In this document: positions 1 to 9,799 of the stretch, piece by piece
Layout: each line of letters starts with the position of its first letter
Position numbering within the stretch: the first letter of the stretch is position 1
Origin: Chitinophagales bacterium
GTDB lineage: Bacteria > Bacteroidota > Bacteroidia > Chitinophagales > CAIOSU01
Length of the DNA: 64,000 bases
Direction of reading: 5' to 3'
Assembly: GCA_040877935.1 (NCBI GenBank)
Contig: JBBDNB010000040.1
Span: 1 to 64,000, forward strand
Translations under genes and position numbers: made by a program
The notes under the pieces: generated by a model
The model's input: the letters and a program-made list of their open reading frames with translations, nothing else
The model's database searches: none
Told to the model about the DNA's origin: nothing

Positions 1-68
1 TCATTGAAAAATTAATGGAATCTTAGATTTATGGTGCTTTTCGACCAGACACTAATTATTTAAAATTA

Positions 69-103
69 TTGAGGCAACAAGTTAAACTGAAACTATACTT
101 TTG
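69..103 (+). promoter_or_regulatory. Candidate Bacteroidota-type promoter for the nucleoid-associated protein gene
   Basis: TTG at 69-71 is followed after 24 bases by TACTTTTG at 96-103, which fits the TAnnTTTG -7 box of Bacteroidota sigma factor. The start codon lies about 50 bases further down. The spacing is slightly long, so this is a motif-only call. Confidence 0.35.
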
Positions 104-155
104 CTTTTGAAAATTCTTTCTTGCATTAAGCCATCAGTAATAAAAACACTTTATT

Positions 156-1211
156 ATGTTCGACTACAGTGAGTCCAGTATTATACGACTATCAGCACAT
201 CAGGTAGGCAGCAAAGCAGAAGAAGAGCTGCTGCATTTATCAAAAAAACCTTTAGATATAGAAGCAAGCAATCTCCGGGAATCACTGTTGCAATATTTTC
301 TATCGCATTTTAAAGTTCCCGAGTTTTATTCCTTTAGCTTTTCTGATGATGATTTGAGCCTGAATCCGGTGTATAAATATGCAAGTAAAATATTCGATGA
401 AAAAAACGATCAGGCATTTCACAGTGCCAGCGTACAATTGGCAAAGCACCTTTACAATTGCTCGGATCATCCCAATATAAAATCCGGGGATTTTTATGTG
501 GCACATTTTAGCAATGTCAATTTCCAGGGAGAAAACACGGAAGCCATCGGAATTTTCAAAGCAGAAAACAAAGATGCTTTTCTAAAATTGCAATACAGCA
601 ATGAAACTTTTCAATTGAGCTGCGACAATGGCATTAATATCAATAAGGCGGATAAATCCTGCCTGATCTTCAAAACCGACAGGGATGAAGGCTTTAAGGT
701 CTGTATCATTGATCGCAGTAGCAAAGCCTCAGCCGAGGCGCAATACTGGAAAGACCGCTTTTTATATTTGCGCCCTTGTGGAGATGATTATCACTATACC
801 AAAAATTTTATGTCACTGACGAAAAACTATGTTTCCCAAAGGCTTCCTGAAGATTTTGAAGTCAGTGGTGCCGATCGTGCCGATTACCTGAATCGCTCTA
901 TGGATTTTTTTAAAAATAATGAGCGCTTTGACGAGGAACATTTTGAAAAAGAAGTCTTACAGCACGAAACGCTGATTGATTCTTTTAAAAAATACAAGGA
1001 GGATTTTGAACAGGAGCAAGATCTGGATATGAATGCGCAATTTTCTATTTCAGCACCTGCGGTAAAAAAACAGTCGCGTATTTTTAAGAGTGTGCTAAAG
1101 CTGGATAAGAATTTTCACGTTTACATTCATGGCAATCGCGATTTGATCGAGCATGGTGTGGATGAAAAAGGCAGAAAATTCTACAAAATTTATTACAGCC
1201 AGGAAAGTTAA
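156..1211 (+). CDS. Nucleoid-associated protein, NdpA/YejK (NA37) family
   Basis: The 351-residue product resembles the 37-kDa nucleoid-associated protein family (YejK/NdpA), cytoplasmic DNA-associated proteins of poorly defined role. Supporting features are the length near 350 residues, the early 'LSKKPLDI' segment followed by a long helical region, the central block with conserved 'FKAENKDAFLKL' and 'CLIFKTD', and the late 'RADYLNRSMDFFKNNERFDEEHFEKEVL' type helix (about residues 244-271). The gene stands alone, converging on the rhomboid gene with a 9-base gap. The ATG at 156 follows an A-rich leader and a plausible promoter at 69-103. Family assignment rests on recognition of the overall pattern, not on a catalytic motif. 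Confidence 0.75.
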   Translation: MFDYSESSIIRLSAHQVGSKAEEELLHLSKKPLDIEASNLRESLLQYFLSHFKVPEFYSFSFSDDDLSLNPVYKYASKIFDEKNDQAFHSASVQLAKHLYNCSDHPNIKSGDFYVAHFSNVNFQGENTEAIGIFKAENKDAFLKLQYSNETFQLSCDNGININKADKSCLIFKTDRDEGFKVCIIDRSSKASAEAQYWKDRFLYLRPCGDDYHYTKNFMSLTKNYVSQRLPEDFEVSGADRADYLNRSMDFFKNNERFDEEHFEKEVLQHETLIDSFKKYKEDFEQEQDLDMNAQFSISAPAVKKQSRIFKSVLKLDKNFHVYIHGNRDLIEHGVDEKGRKFYKIYYSQES

Positions 1212-1220
1212 ACACAGTAT

Positions 1221-1778
1221 TTATTTTTTCAAGCCTTTGGTAAAGCCGAAAATACTCCCACAGAATCCGCCAATAATATGGGCAAATTGAGAGATTTCAT
1301 CCTGTTTGAATCCATCAATAAATTCTTTGCCGATAAACAAAATTAAAATAGCCACAAAAGTTAGAGGGATTCTGCCTGCACTGAAATTGGTAAACGACAC
1401 GAGCATAATCAGCATAAAAACAATACCGCTGGCTCCTATCAATCCACTTTTGAACAGCACGATATTGAGAATAGCAGTAAAAAGTGTGGTCAAAAAAATC
1501 ATAATCAACAGGCGTTGCGCACCATATTTCTCTTCTATAATGGGGCCTAAAAGCAATAGAAAGGTAAGATTATTAACCAGGTGATTTAATCCTGAATGGC
1601 CGAATATATAGAGCAATAAACCTGGATAATCACTCAAGCGATCAAAATTAACATTTTGCTTCAATGCAAAATAGGGAAGTACATTGCCCCCACTGATTGA
1701 ATCGGCAACATAGACCAATACACAGATCAGCGAAAATGTCAGTATCACCGGTGCATTATAGTGCAGACGAAAAGGCAT
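1221..1778 (-). CDS. Rhomboid-family intramembrane serine protease
   Basis: A 185-residue polytopic membrane protein with the rhomboid signature. 'HLVNN' at residues 66-70 supplies the conserved His/Asn of the second core helix, 'GASG' at 115-118 contains the likely nucleophile Ser117, and 'AHIIGG' at 166-171 supplies the catalytic His167 and the GG of the last helix. Rhomboids cleave transmembrane segments within the bilayer. Here the substrate is unknown. It is short and has six or so hydrophobic segments, so it is the minimal core. It is transcribed with the 110-residue acidic protein upstream (9-base gap), and the two probably form an operon. Confidence 0.85.
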   Translation of the reverse strand: MPFRLHYNAPVILTFSLICVLVYVADSISGGNVLPYFALKQNVNFDRLSDYPGLLLYIFGHSGLNHLVNNLTFLLLLGPIIEEKYGAQRLLIMIFLTTLFTAILNIVLFKSGLIGASGIVFMLIMLVSFTNFSAGRIPLTFVAILILFIGKEFIDGFKQDEISQFAHIIGGFCGSIFGFTKGLKK

Positions 1779-1787
1779 AGCGTTGAA

Positions 1788-2120
1788 TTAATCCAGATTG
1801 TCTTTTAGCACATCACGGAATTCCTTGATTTCTTCCCTGTTGAGGGGCTTGTCAGACTCGGAGAGCAATTGCAAAAAGAAATCTACACATTCTTCATCGC
1901 TTTCCGGTGTGAATTCCTCAAGACCAATCATAAAAGATTCATTGGCCCCAATAAATTCATAAGACAATCGCAATACTTTGGTTACAGTTGGATCTTGTTC
2001 CTCAAGCGCATATTTTCTCAATTCTTTAAACTGAGTTACCAGGTATTCAGGATCAAAACCTTTCTTCTTGGTTGTTTTCCTTATCTCTTCTATCAGTTTA
2101 TTTGCAGCTTTTTCTTGCAT
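1788..2120 (-). CDS. Acidic hypothetical protein, upstream of the rhomboid gene
   Basis: I do not recognise this 110-residue protein. It is soluble and highly charged, with a basic N-terminal helix (residues 1-24) and an acidic remainder containing 'EEFTPESDEECVDFFLQLL'. There is no signal peptide or membrane segment. It lies 9 bases upstream of the rhomboid start on the same strand and would be co-transcribed with it. Codon usage looks ordinary and the start ATG is preceded by an A/T-rich spacer. It could be a small helical partner or regulator, but nothing in the sequence gives a function. Confidence 0.6.
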   Translation of the reverse strand: MQEKAANKLIEEIRKTTKKKGFDPEYLVTQFKELRKYALEEQDPTVTKVLRLSYEFIGANESFMIGLEEFTPESDEECVDFFLQLLSESDKPLNREEIKEFRDVLKDNLD

Positions 2121-2266
2121 AACACTTTCAATTTTTTATCCCTCTAAATAATCTTCAAAAGTAAGAAGGCTTATGATTAAATATGCATTTCTGAGCAAGC
2201 TTCTCCTGAATTTTTTTGGAATTGACTAATAACTGTGTTTTTGACAGTAAATGGTAAATCAAAGCT

Positions 2267-5200
2267 TCACTTCCCACTCCTAAAAATCAAACCATCAGAA
2301 TAAGCCTCAAACTCTGTGGCATAAGTACATTGAATTTGTGCAGGCCCACTTGAAAAACGACCACTTCCTGAAACATACAGTGGATACTCCAGCACGTAGC
2401 GTCCTTTTTGCAGTTTTGGAATAAAAAAGTGCATGGCTTCATCATCTGCTTGTTGGTAGTAATACAAACCACTTTTCCATTGGTTTCCGCTGAGTGTATT
2501 TGCTGTTTCAGTTCCGGCAGCTCGTAAATCTTTCAGGTGTACAAAATCAAAATTGCGCTTTGCCTCCACGCTCAACCTTACCCAAAGTTCTTCACCAACA
2601 AGTGGGTTTTTCTCAGCAATGGATTTTAATTTTTCTTTGGAGGAGCTGCTGCTCTGCACAAAAATTTCTTTTTTAATGCTCAGGTCTTCTCCATGACTGC
2701 GCACTGCTTCAAGTGGACTGTCAAAATGCACTTTCACCGCACCCCATACCAGGTTTTTCTGTCCATTAGTGATTTTTATTTCTCCCTTTAAGTCCTTGAT
2801 TTCCCCTTCTCCTCTCCACAAATAAGTCAATGTTCCGCTTCCGTCATTGGATTTTTTATTGGGACTCAACAATTTCCCATTCAAGCGCACTTCCGTTTTG
2901 TTTTCCTGTATCCAGCTTTGTTCACTGTCCAATAAAAATGCATAGCAGGCATCGGCAGTAGCAGAAGCATTTCCCCAGTGCGTAGTGCGCTTTTCATTGA
3001 GCAGCCATTTCTGTAATTCAGCAATCATAGGTGTTTTACCATCAATTTCATAGAAGGCTTCAAGTATTGCAACATGTGTTTCTATTGGAGAATGGTACCA
3101 ATAAGGACTGCTTTCATTTTTCCAGTAACGGCCCAGTTCAGCATCAATGATGCTGTTTTGTCTCAGTGCTTCTAAAATCAAATCTGCATTTTTAGCTTTT
3201 TCATTGCGATGCATTACAAGAGCAATTTGTGCTTGCAGCATCAGTGAAAAATTGTTCCAGTATTCTGCTGCTTGCTCACGGAAATAATCATGTGCTTTTT
3301 TCTTGTCGCCCTGAAGTGGAATTTGCGGAAAAGCAGAGCGCAATAACAGATATTGAATGTCCAGGGCACCAATTTGTTGTTTTTTGCGCAAGCGCTCTTC
3401 CATTTCCATTATTTTATTGTACTCTTCCAAATTGCGCTCATCCAGGTATTGCACTGCTTTTTGCAGGGCAGTGTTCAGGTTTTTAAGCGTTGCTGTGTTT
3501 ATCAGTTCTTTGTCTTGCAAACGGGCAAATCCAAGTACGATTTTTTGAGTAATAAAGCGGCTGTCGGGCATAGATTTAATCCAGGGCCAGCCGCCATTGG
3601 GACTTTGCATTTCAAGCAATTCCTTCAGGCTTTGCTCCATTTCGTAGTTCAGCATATTGACATCGAAAAGTTGGGAAATATTTTTCATTCTTTGCTCGTC
3701 TTTCAAAGCATCGCGCAGCCAGGGTGTATTGTTCAGCTCACTGATGGCAAAGGCTTCTCCTCTTTGCAGTGGTGCTTTTAAAGCATCTCCCCATTGCTGA
3801 AACAATAGGCGGATATCGGGACTGCGATTGGCCAATGAAGCACTGATGCTCTGGGCATAAAATTGATTGAATAGTGTATTGCTGCTTTTGTAATTCGATG
3901 CTGTGAGATATGGCAGTGCCTGAATAATGTACCAATGCGGATTGGGATTAATTTCCAATTCTATTGCTCTGATCTGTGCCTTTTCAGGCAATTGCTTCAG
4001 CTTTTCCAAATCAAAGATTTTATCTTGATTTTCATCTATCTGAAAAGCACGGGATTTTGACAATGCGATATTGTTTTTTAAGACGGGCAGCATTTTTTCC
4101 TCTCCATCTGTAAATGATTCAGATTTGGCTTTAAGACGATACATCAGCGGTTGATCAAAATCAGCGGGCACTTTTACCGGCCAGGATATACTTTTCACTT
4201 CATTGGGCGAAAGCTGAATTTTCATTTCTGATTTATCAATAAATTGAGGGGTCAATTCTGTTTTACTATAGGGGTTTAACCATTGCAGCATAGCTGAAAC
4301 ATTGATTGCCTTATCACTGAGATTGCTGATTTTTGCGTGAAATAAAATACTGTCGCCCTGACGTAAAAATCTTTGGGGTTGTGCCTCGATCATCAGTTCT
4401 TTGCGCGCTTCAAAACTTTCTGTCAAAAGCCCATATTGCAATGACTTACTATGTGCCAGTGCCTGCATTTTCCAGCGGGTAATGGCATCGGGCAGGGTAA
4501 ATTTGAATACTGATTCGCCCGATTCATTGCTTTCAATATGCGCAAAGAAAAAAGCGGTTTCTGCAAAATTGCTGCGGACTTTTTCCTCAGGCTGCTCTTG
4601 TGTTTTCTCAATAGCCTTCTCAACATCTTCTGCATAATTGGCCAATCCCACTTTATCGGATTTCCCTCCGGCAGACTCATCTTCCATAGCTTCTGCCATT
4701 TCATTATCCGAATCAACTGAAAGTGCTTCTGATCTTGCTCCTCTATACCTCAATCCATAATATCGGCTAAAAATACTTTCGAAATCAGGTATCTGTGGCT
4801 GTTGTAAATTTGGAAAAGGAACTTCAGCATCATTGCGCATAAGGGTGAGTAGATTATTGCGCTTTTGACCCATAATTCCCGACCAGGAATATTGATTAAA
4901 GGAAAATACCGGCATGGGATTAAAACTCCATGAATGCGCATAAATTTGATCTAAGGAAGCATCGTACATTGCGGCCAATAGGCTCGCAACTACTGGTTTG
5001 CCTTTTTCGTCTTTTATGCGGATGGTCCATTCTTCTTCAGAACCGGGTGTAAGAGTGCTGCGCTTGCTTTCCAATTCCAGTTTCAGTTTGCTGTTTTCAT
5101 AGGGTACCGTAATATTTTTATTGAAAGAAAAGCTTCTGCCGAATTTCACCATATTTACCTCAACAGTGAAATTGCCTTCATAAGATTTGTGGATAGGAAT

Positions 5201-8200
5201 AGAAATTTGCTTCAGTTCATTGCTTATGGTATGACGGTTACTTTCTTCACCATCTTTGTATGCGGTCAACACTTCAAATTCAGCATTTTTAAATCCCGAT
5301 CCGATAAAAAGCTCAAGAGACTCACCTACTTTTGCGCTGCTTTCAGAAATGTGAAAAAACGCGGCTTCTGCTGCGGGCATTTTCAATTTTTCAAGATCAA
5401 ACAAACTGAAATACTGTTCTTGCTGAATAGGTTGGGAAGAACCACCCCAAAGTGTAATTTCCGCTTTGTAAGCACCTGCTTCTGCATGTTGTAAAAAATC
5501 GGGAGTCAATACGGTATCGTCCTTTATTCCTGCCTCATACACCAATTCACCTTGTGGCCAATTTTCCTTTTTGTGTTCTTCCTTAAAGGCGAGGTATGGC
5601 CAATTTTTTTTAAATTCTGCTTCTGAAATAGAGGAAAATTCAGCGGGCTCATTACTTCTTGCCAAAATTGGCTTTTCGGGACTTTGTAATTTATAAACCT
5701 TTATTTTTCCCGCTGCGGGGACTGTCGCCTCACTGCTGTTGACTGCACGAATATTCCATTTTGCATTTTCGCGATCATAAATATATTGGGGAATAGCCGC
5801 TTTAATCTGAAAAGGGGCTTTATCAATACGGTAAATTTTTTCACTTTTTTGGGTTTCCCCTGTAATGTCTGTTGCTGATACTTCTACTTTGTAGTTCTGA
5901 AAATCTTCTTGCTTTCCTTTTTTAGCTAAAAAGCTGAACTCAAAATTGCCCTTATCGTCAACTTTTAGTGCTCCAAAGCTGATTTCTTTTCCTTTAATTC
6001 CGGGATACCAACCACCCCTTTGATAATAAGGACGGTATTGCGGGAGCAATTCCACCCTGTATTTTAAGTCTGCATTTTGCAGAGCAACCCCGGCAAAAGA
6101 AGCAGCATTTCCTTTTATCTTTATGCTGTCTCCGATTTTTACGAATCCTTCAAGGGGAAGCAGCTCTATTTCAAATTTTGGCCTTTCATAAGCCTCCACT
6201 TTAAAAGTGTAGGTGCCGTAATTTGTTTTGATACGGTAATTGCCATTGAGTCCGCTTTCGGGCAATTGAAATGAAGCGTTAAAGGCACCATAATCATCAC
6301 TTTTTAATGACTTTTTATCGATTTCCTGATAATTGGCATCGAGCAATTGAAATTCTTGTGTCCAGTTACTTTTAAGGGATCTTTCATTTCCATTGGGCTG
6401 AACAGCAATGGCTTTGAAATGCAGGGTTTGACCTGGCCTGTAAATGCTGCGATCGCTAAAAAAGTTAATTGCCGGCCGATCTGTAGGTTTTTGTGGAGGG
6501 GAACTGTAGAAGGAACCGAGTTTTTCCAGCTTTTCATCATTGTAGCTTACATCAATATAAATGGATCCGCGATATTTATCACCGGACATCCAAGAACAAA
6601 GGCCTTTGCTGTTGCTTTTTAGTTTTGGCCCGGTTTTATAAATGCTTTTTCTCGATTGATAATCGTATGACTTGAAATACAATTGCAGCTCCGCTCCTTT
6701 CAATGCTGCTCCACTTTTTGCATCCCTGACAACCCACTCAAGCGCTCCATTTTCTGAATTTTTCCGATGCACCACAGTTAGGTTGCTTGTATTGAAATGC
6801 TTTAGGTGCAATTGAGAAGTATCGGTAAATTCTGCAGAATCGCTGAGCAAAAGGATATAGTTGCCAGCTTCAAGGGCGGGCAATTTGAACTCCATGCTGT
6901 GGGGAAAATAATCCTCACTGCCTTTTAAATCGAAGCGTCCATTGTGAAGTACTTTGCCTTTTTTTAACTCGCTGAATGCTTCTTTTGTATTATGCCAACG
7001 CAGCTCATCTGACCAGGAATTAAATTTGATCAATTGCCAATAGACCTGCTTTTTATTTTTGTAATTGACTTGCACTAGATTAGGCGATCCGGGAAAGCTG
7101 TGCTCGGGGAGTTCTGCTGAAAAAGTTTCGCTGAGAATTTCCTCTTTCAACTGCTGCATTCTGTTTTTCCAGAAAGCGGTATCATTTTTTGCGAGTAAAA
7201 TACTCGCAATAAACAATGCACCTTTTCTAAAAGTAACTTTATCTTCCTGCGAAGCCCATTCTGCATTATTGCTCAAATTTTGAAAAAGTCGTGCACGCTC
7301 TGAATTCACCCAATTCCGGGCAGCATCTGTTGTGAGGGTATTACGGAACTGCGCATAACTTTTTAGCAGTAGCGAATCCTTGTTATTTAATGTGGAAACG
7401 GAATGTGCCCATTTTAACCTTTCTATATTGAAATGTGTCAATACCAATTCCTCTTCTTTTTTGTTGTAGAAATGCAGTATTTCCCTGAAAAGAAAAATTG
7501 ATCCCGTGCTTTGGGTAAGCAGACTGTCTTTTGAAATGTCAATTTTTACAAATTCCGGAATTGGGGCAAACAAAACCGGCTGCTCAATTGCTGATTCTGT
7601 TTTTGGGTTTGTAGATTCAAAATCCATAGAAGCAAACCATGACAATGCACGATTGAAGAGAATTGGATAGAGGCTTTTGCTTAAATATTCACTTGAATCT
7701 TTTTGGTTTTTATGAAAAAGTATCTTGTAGGAATTTAATTTTTCGGCATCTAATTTTTCAGCATTACTAATGGCAAAAAGCTGTAGTTCCAGCATTTTTT
7801 CCTGAAAATCATTTTTTGTCCAGTAATCGAGCTGGGCATCTCTTTCATTGCTTGTTGCTTTGCGCTGATCAATGCTGTATTTTTTCCTGCTGTAAAAATT
7901 CTGAAGCAATTCCACCTGCATGGATGCTAATATCTGATTGAGCGGAAATTCACTATTCTCAATAAGCAATTCTAATTCCTCAAAGTTTTTTTGGGCAGCA
8001 TTTTCTTCCCTGAATTCCCTGGACATCATTTTGTAGTTCAATGCTTTTAAGGCAATGGCATGTTGATTTTCTTTTAATGCTTTTTGAAGTATTGCATCGC
8101 TTTTTTTATACAGCAATTGACTCTGTCGAATGTCGCGAAGTGAATCCAGTTCTGCCCACTTGCTTTGTTCATAGTACTTAGCACTTTTAGCAGGTTCTTG

Positions 8201-8263
8201 CCACCAGGGCATACTCAAAAAAATGCTAAAAAAGGGGATTAGAAGTAATTTATAGAAACTCAT
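2267..8263 (-). CDS. Large alpha-2-macroglobulin family protein lacking the thioester Cys-Gln
   Basis: This 1998-residue exported protein has a signal peptide (about residues 1-18, hydrophobic 'LLLIPFFSIFLS'). A helical N-terminal region is followed by stacked macroglobulin (MG) beta domains containing 'DRSIYRPGQTLHFKAI' and 'DAITRWKMQALAHS', and then by the alpha/alpha toroid with 'NGGWPWIKSMPDSRFITQKIV'. Bacterial A2Ms are periplasmic or envelope-attached protease traps. In thioester-containing members the toroid begins Y-x-C-x-E-Q. Here the aligned residues are S1460-S1461-N1462-T1463 (bases 3875-3886), so no thioester can form, as in the E. coli MagB/YfaS-like branch. No lipobox cysteine is visible. 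No penicillin-binding protein 1C gene is adjacent, although that is a common neighbour elsewhere. The gene stands alone on the minus strand. Confidence 0.92.
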   Translation of the reverse strand: MSFYKLLLIPFFSIFLSMPWWQEPAKSAKYYEQSKWAELDSLRDIRQSQLLYKKSDAILQKALKENQHAIALKALNYKMMSREFREENAAQKNFEELELLIENSEFPLNQILASMQVELLQNFYSRKKYSIDQRKATSNERDAQLDYWTKNDFQEKMLELQLFAISNAEKLDAEKLNSYKILFHKNQKDSSEYLSKSLYPILFNRALSWFASMDFESTNPKTESAIEQPVLFAPIPEFVKIDISKDSLLTQSTGSIFLFREILHFYNKKEEELVLTHFNIERLKWAHSVSTLNNKDSLLLKSYAQFRNTLTTDAARNWVNSERARLFQNLSNNAEWASQEDKVTFRKGALFIASILLAKNDTAFWKNRMQQLKEEILSETFSAELPEHSFPGSPNLVQVNYKNKKQVYWQLIKFNSWSDELRWHNTKEAFSELKKGKVLHNGRFDLKGSEDYFPHSMEFKLPALEAGNYILLLSDSAEFTDTSQLHLKHFNTSNLTVVHRKNSENGALEWVVRDAKSGAALKGAELQLYFKSYDYQSRKSIYKTGPKLKSNSKGLCSWMSGDKYRGSIYIDVSYNDEKLEKLGSFYSSPPQKPTDRPAINFFSDRSIYRPGQTLHFKAIAVQPNGNERSLKSNWTQEFQLLDANYQEIDKKSLKSDDYGAFNASFQLPESGLNGNYRIKTNYGTYTFKVEAYERPKFEIELLPLEGFVKIGDSIKIKGNAASFAGVALQNADLKYRVELLPQYRPYYQRGGWYPGIKGKEISFGALKVDDKGNFEFSFLAKKGKQEDFQNYKVEVSATDITGETQKSEKIYRIDKAPFQIKAAIPQYIYDRENAKWNIRAVNSSEATVPAAGKIKVYKLQSPEKPILARSNEPAEFSSISEAEFKKNWPYLAFKEEHKKENWPQGELVYEAGIKDDTVLTPDFLQHAEAGAYKAEITLWGGSSQPIQQEQYFSLFDLEKLKMPAAEAAFFHISESSAKVGESLELFIGSGFKNAEFEVLTAYKDGEESNRHTISNELKQISIPIHKSYEGNFTVEVNMVKFGRSFSFNKNITVPYENSKLKLELESKRSTLTPGSEEEWTIRIKDEKGKPVVASLLAAMYDASLDQIYAHSWSFNPMPVFSFNQYSWSGIMGQKRNNLLTLMRNDAEVPFPNLQQPQIPDFESIFSRYYGLRYRGARSEALSVDSDNEMAEAMEDESAGGKSDKVGLANYAEDVEKAIEKTQEQPEEKVRSNFAETAFFFAHIESNESGESVFKFTLPDAITRWKMQALAHSKSLQYGLLTESFEARKELMIEAQPQRFLRQGDSILFHAKISNLSDKAINVSAMLQWLNPYSKTELTPQFIDKSEMKIQLSPNEVKSISWPVKVPADFDQPLMYRLKAKSESFTDGEEKMLPVLKNNIALSKSRAFQIDENQDKIFDLEKLKQLPEKAQIRAIELEINPNPHWYIIQALPYLTASNYKSSNTLFNQFYAQSISASLANRSPDIRLLFQQWGDALKAPLQRGEAFAISELNNTPWLRDALKDEQRMKNISQLFDVNMLNYEMEQSLKELLEMQSPNGGWPWIKSMPDSRFITQKIVLGFARLQDKELINTATLKNLNTALQKAVQYLDERNLEEYNKIMEMEERLRKKQQIGALDIQYLLLRSAFPQIPLQGDKKKAHDYFREQAAEYWNNFSLMLQAQIALVMHRNEKAKNADLILEALRQNSIIDAELGRYWKNESSPYWYHSPIETHVAILEAFYEIDGKTPMIAELQKWLLNEKRTTHWGNASATADACYAFLLDSEQSWIQENKTEVRLNGKLLSPNKKSNDGSGTLTYLWRGEGEIKDLKGEIKITNGQKNLVWGAVKVHFDSPLEAVRSHGEDLSIKKEIFVQSSSSSKEKLKSIAEKNPLVGEELWVRLSVEAKRNFDFVHLKDLRAAGTETANTLSGNQWKSGLYYYQQADDEAMHFFIPKLQKGRYVLEYPLYVSGSGRFSSGPAQIQCTYATEFEAYSDGLIFRSGK

Positions 8264-8395
8264 AGGATTGATTTTAATATTTATAGGTCATAACAAAAAA
8301 TAGACCAAATAAAGTGATGCTTTGAATTTAGTGTAATTAGCCGAAGTTTAGAAAAACAGATTAAGGGCGCATTATTTAAAAAAAGTTGCTCTAAA

Positions 8396-9685
8396 CTACT
8401 TTTCTTTACTCATATATTTTTTCCAACTAAAGTCTTCTGCTTCAAAAGGGTTGCTCAAGGCATCTCTCTGAATTACAGTTGAATCATTAAAAATTTCAAG
8501 GAATTTCTTGAAATGTTTTTTATCATATTCGGTGATAAGATTTGGAATAGGAGGAATGTTTAGGTGTGTATTCACTAGATGTAATTCTGAGATATGCGCA
8601 TCGTAATGTTCCAATATTTCATCAGGAGAATCAAACCTACCATCGCGCATATAGGGGGCGGTATGCAATATATTTATCAGAGAAGGTACTTTAAACAAAG
8701 TATTTTGATTTTTATCCAAAAGATTATTGGCCATCAATGCACCGCCAAATGATTCCCCAGTATGGCAGGGAGTACACATAATGCCCAGTCTGAAATACAT
8801 GCCTTGAAAAGAAGCTTCTGTTTGCATATCCGTACTGAAACTCTGTTTTTTGAAAGCCGCATAAGTTTGAGTATCGGCTTTTGAAAGAGAAAGCCCTTCT
8901 GGTTCCAATGAGAATATCTCATAAGGGAGGTTGTTTTGCGTAGGGGAGAGATTAATGTCGTTGAGTTGGTAGGCTATTTTGATTGAATCGGGCAAATCCT
9001 GCGCTTCCGCAGTAATAGTGCGTACAAATTGTGCCAGCGCTTTTGACAAAGTTTCCATATTTATTGCTTGTTCAGGAAAAGCACGCTGAAATAATTCCGG
9101 ATAATAGGAATGTTCCTTTAAATCTGAAATCAATTGGCTTGTATCCCTGTTCATTTCAAGCGTATCAGTAATAGGATGATGTACAAGTCCTTCTAAACTT
9201 TTTACTCTTCCATCCCAAAAAAATTGATTGCCCCATGCCAGATTAATCAAGGACATAGTGTTTCTTAAAACAGTGTCCCCTTTTGAGCCAATGGCTCGTT
9301 TTTGGCCATCTGTAAAAGCTAATTTCTGTATGTGACAACTGCCGCAGGACTGTTGATTGTTGTTTGAAAGGAGTTTGTCGTAAAACAATAATCTACCCAA
9401 CGCTATGCCCTCAATGCTCTGTGGGTTATCCGCTGGAATTTTGGGGGGCGTAAATTTTTCAGAGTTATAAGGCAATTCAATAGTCCTGGGATAGGGGTTT
9501 TGATTCATTTGCAAAAAAACTCCAGCAATGAGCACGAATAAGACCAGGATTTTTTTACTCGATAATCTAGATTTGAATGCTCCGAGGCTTGCCTCGTAAT
9601 CAAAAGTATTTTTTCCAAATAAATGCCTCGTGGGCTTGCCCCGAGGTTGTTTACTTCTATTTGACATAATTTTTTTCAATGACAA
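8396..9685 (-). CDS. Di-haem cytochrome c peroxidase (CcpA/MauG family)
   Basis: The 429-residue protein has two c-type haem sites, CGSCH at 114-118 and CTPCH at 304-308, with the intervening 'NTMSLINLAWGNQFFWDGRVKSLE' typical of bacterial cytochrome c peroxidases. These periplasmic enzymes reduce H2O2 to water with electrons from small cytochromes. A membrane anchor or signal segment lies at about 44-58. Residues 14-35, upstream of that segment, are encoded by a double palindromic repeat (9583-9596 and 9626-9646), which suggests that the repeat landed in or just before the start of the gene. No ATG, GTG or TTG occurs between the repeat and the hydrophobic segment, so a start at 9685 or at the ATG seven codons in is forced. 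The exact start is uncertain. Confidence 0.88.
   Translation of the reverse strand: MSLKKIMSNRSKQPRGKPTRHLFGKNTFDYEASLGAFKSRLSSKKILVLFVLIAGVFLQMNQNPYPRTIELPYNSEKFTPPKIPADNPQSIEGIALGRLLFYDKLLSNNNQQSCGSCHIQKLAFTDGQKRAIGSKGDTVLRNTMSLINLAWGNQFFWDGRVKSLEGLVHHPITDTLEMNRDTSQLISDLKEHSYYPELFQRAFPEQAINMETLSKALAQFVRTITAEAQDLPDSIKIAYQLNDINLSPTQNNLPYEIFSLEPEGLSLSKADTQTYAAFKKQSFSTDMQTEASFQGMYFRLGIMCTPCHTGESFGGALMANNLLDKNQNTLFKVPSLINILHTAPYMRDGRFDSPDEILEHYDAHISELHLVNTHLNIPPIPNLITEYDKKHFKKFLEIFNDSTVIQRDALSNPFEAEDFSWKKYMSKEK
9583..9646. repeat. Double palindromic repeat inside the N-terminal coding region of the cytochrome c peroxidase
   Basis: Two GC-rich hairpins lie 29 bases apart in an AT-rich setting. 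One is the perfect CGAGGC-TT-GCCTCG at 9583-9596. The other is CCTCG-t-GGGC-tt-GCCC-CGAGG at 9626-9646, with one bulged base. The linker is AT-rich. This compound architecture resembles short dispersed REP-like elements. The second copy reads in frame through the peroxidase N-terminus as 'PRGKPTRH'. Confidence 0.7.
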
Positions 9686-9728
9686 AACCTTTGCTGAGCA
9701 ATATTTAGATTTTATTATTCAGAAAAAC

Positions 9729-9799
9729 TCACTCATACCTTAGCGCCTCAATAGGATCGAGCTTTGCTGCTTTCAGTGCCGGGTAAATTCCTGCCAGCA
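9729..9799. repeat. Left 71-bp direct repeat bounding the R-M island (copy of ABC permease 3' end)
   Basis: This segment matches 20404-20474 at 70 of 71 positions, the only difference being A at 9786 versus T at 20461. It is the end of the ABC permease gene including its stop codon. The two copies are in the same orientation and enclose the whole type I R-M island. Confidence 0.93.

Noticed and set aside
3229-4637. Plus-strand ORFs within the alpha-2-macroglobulin gene (for example 3353-3781)
   Set aside because: They are antisense to a well-supported 1998-codon gene, overlap one another and show no known domain. They are shadow frames.
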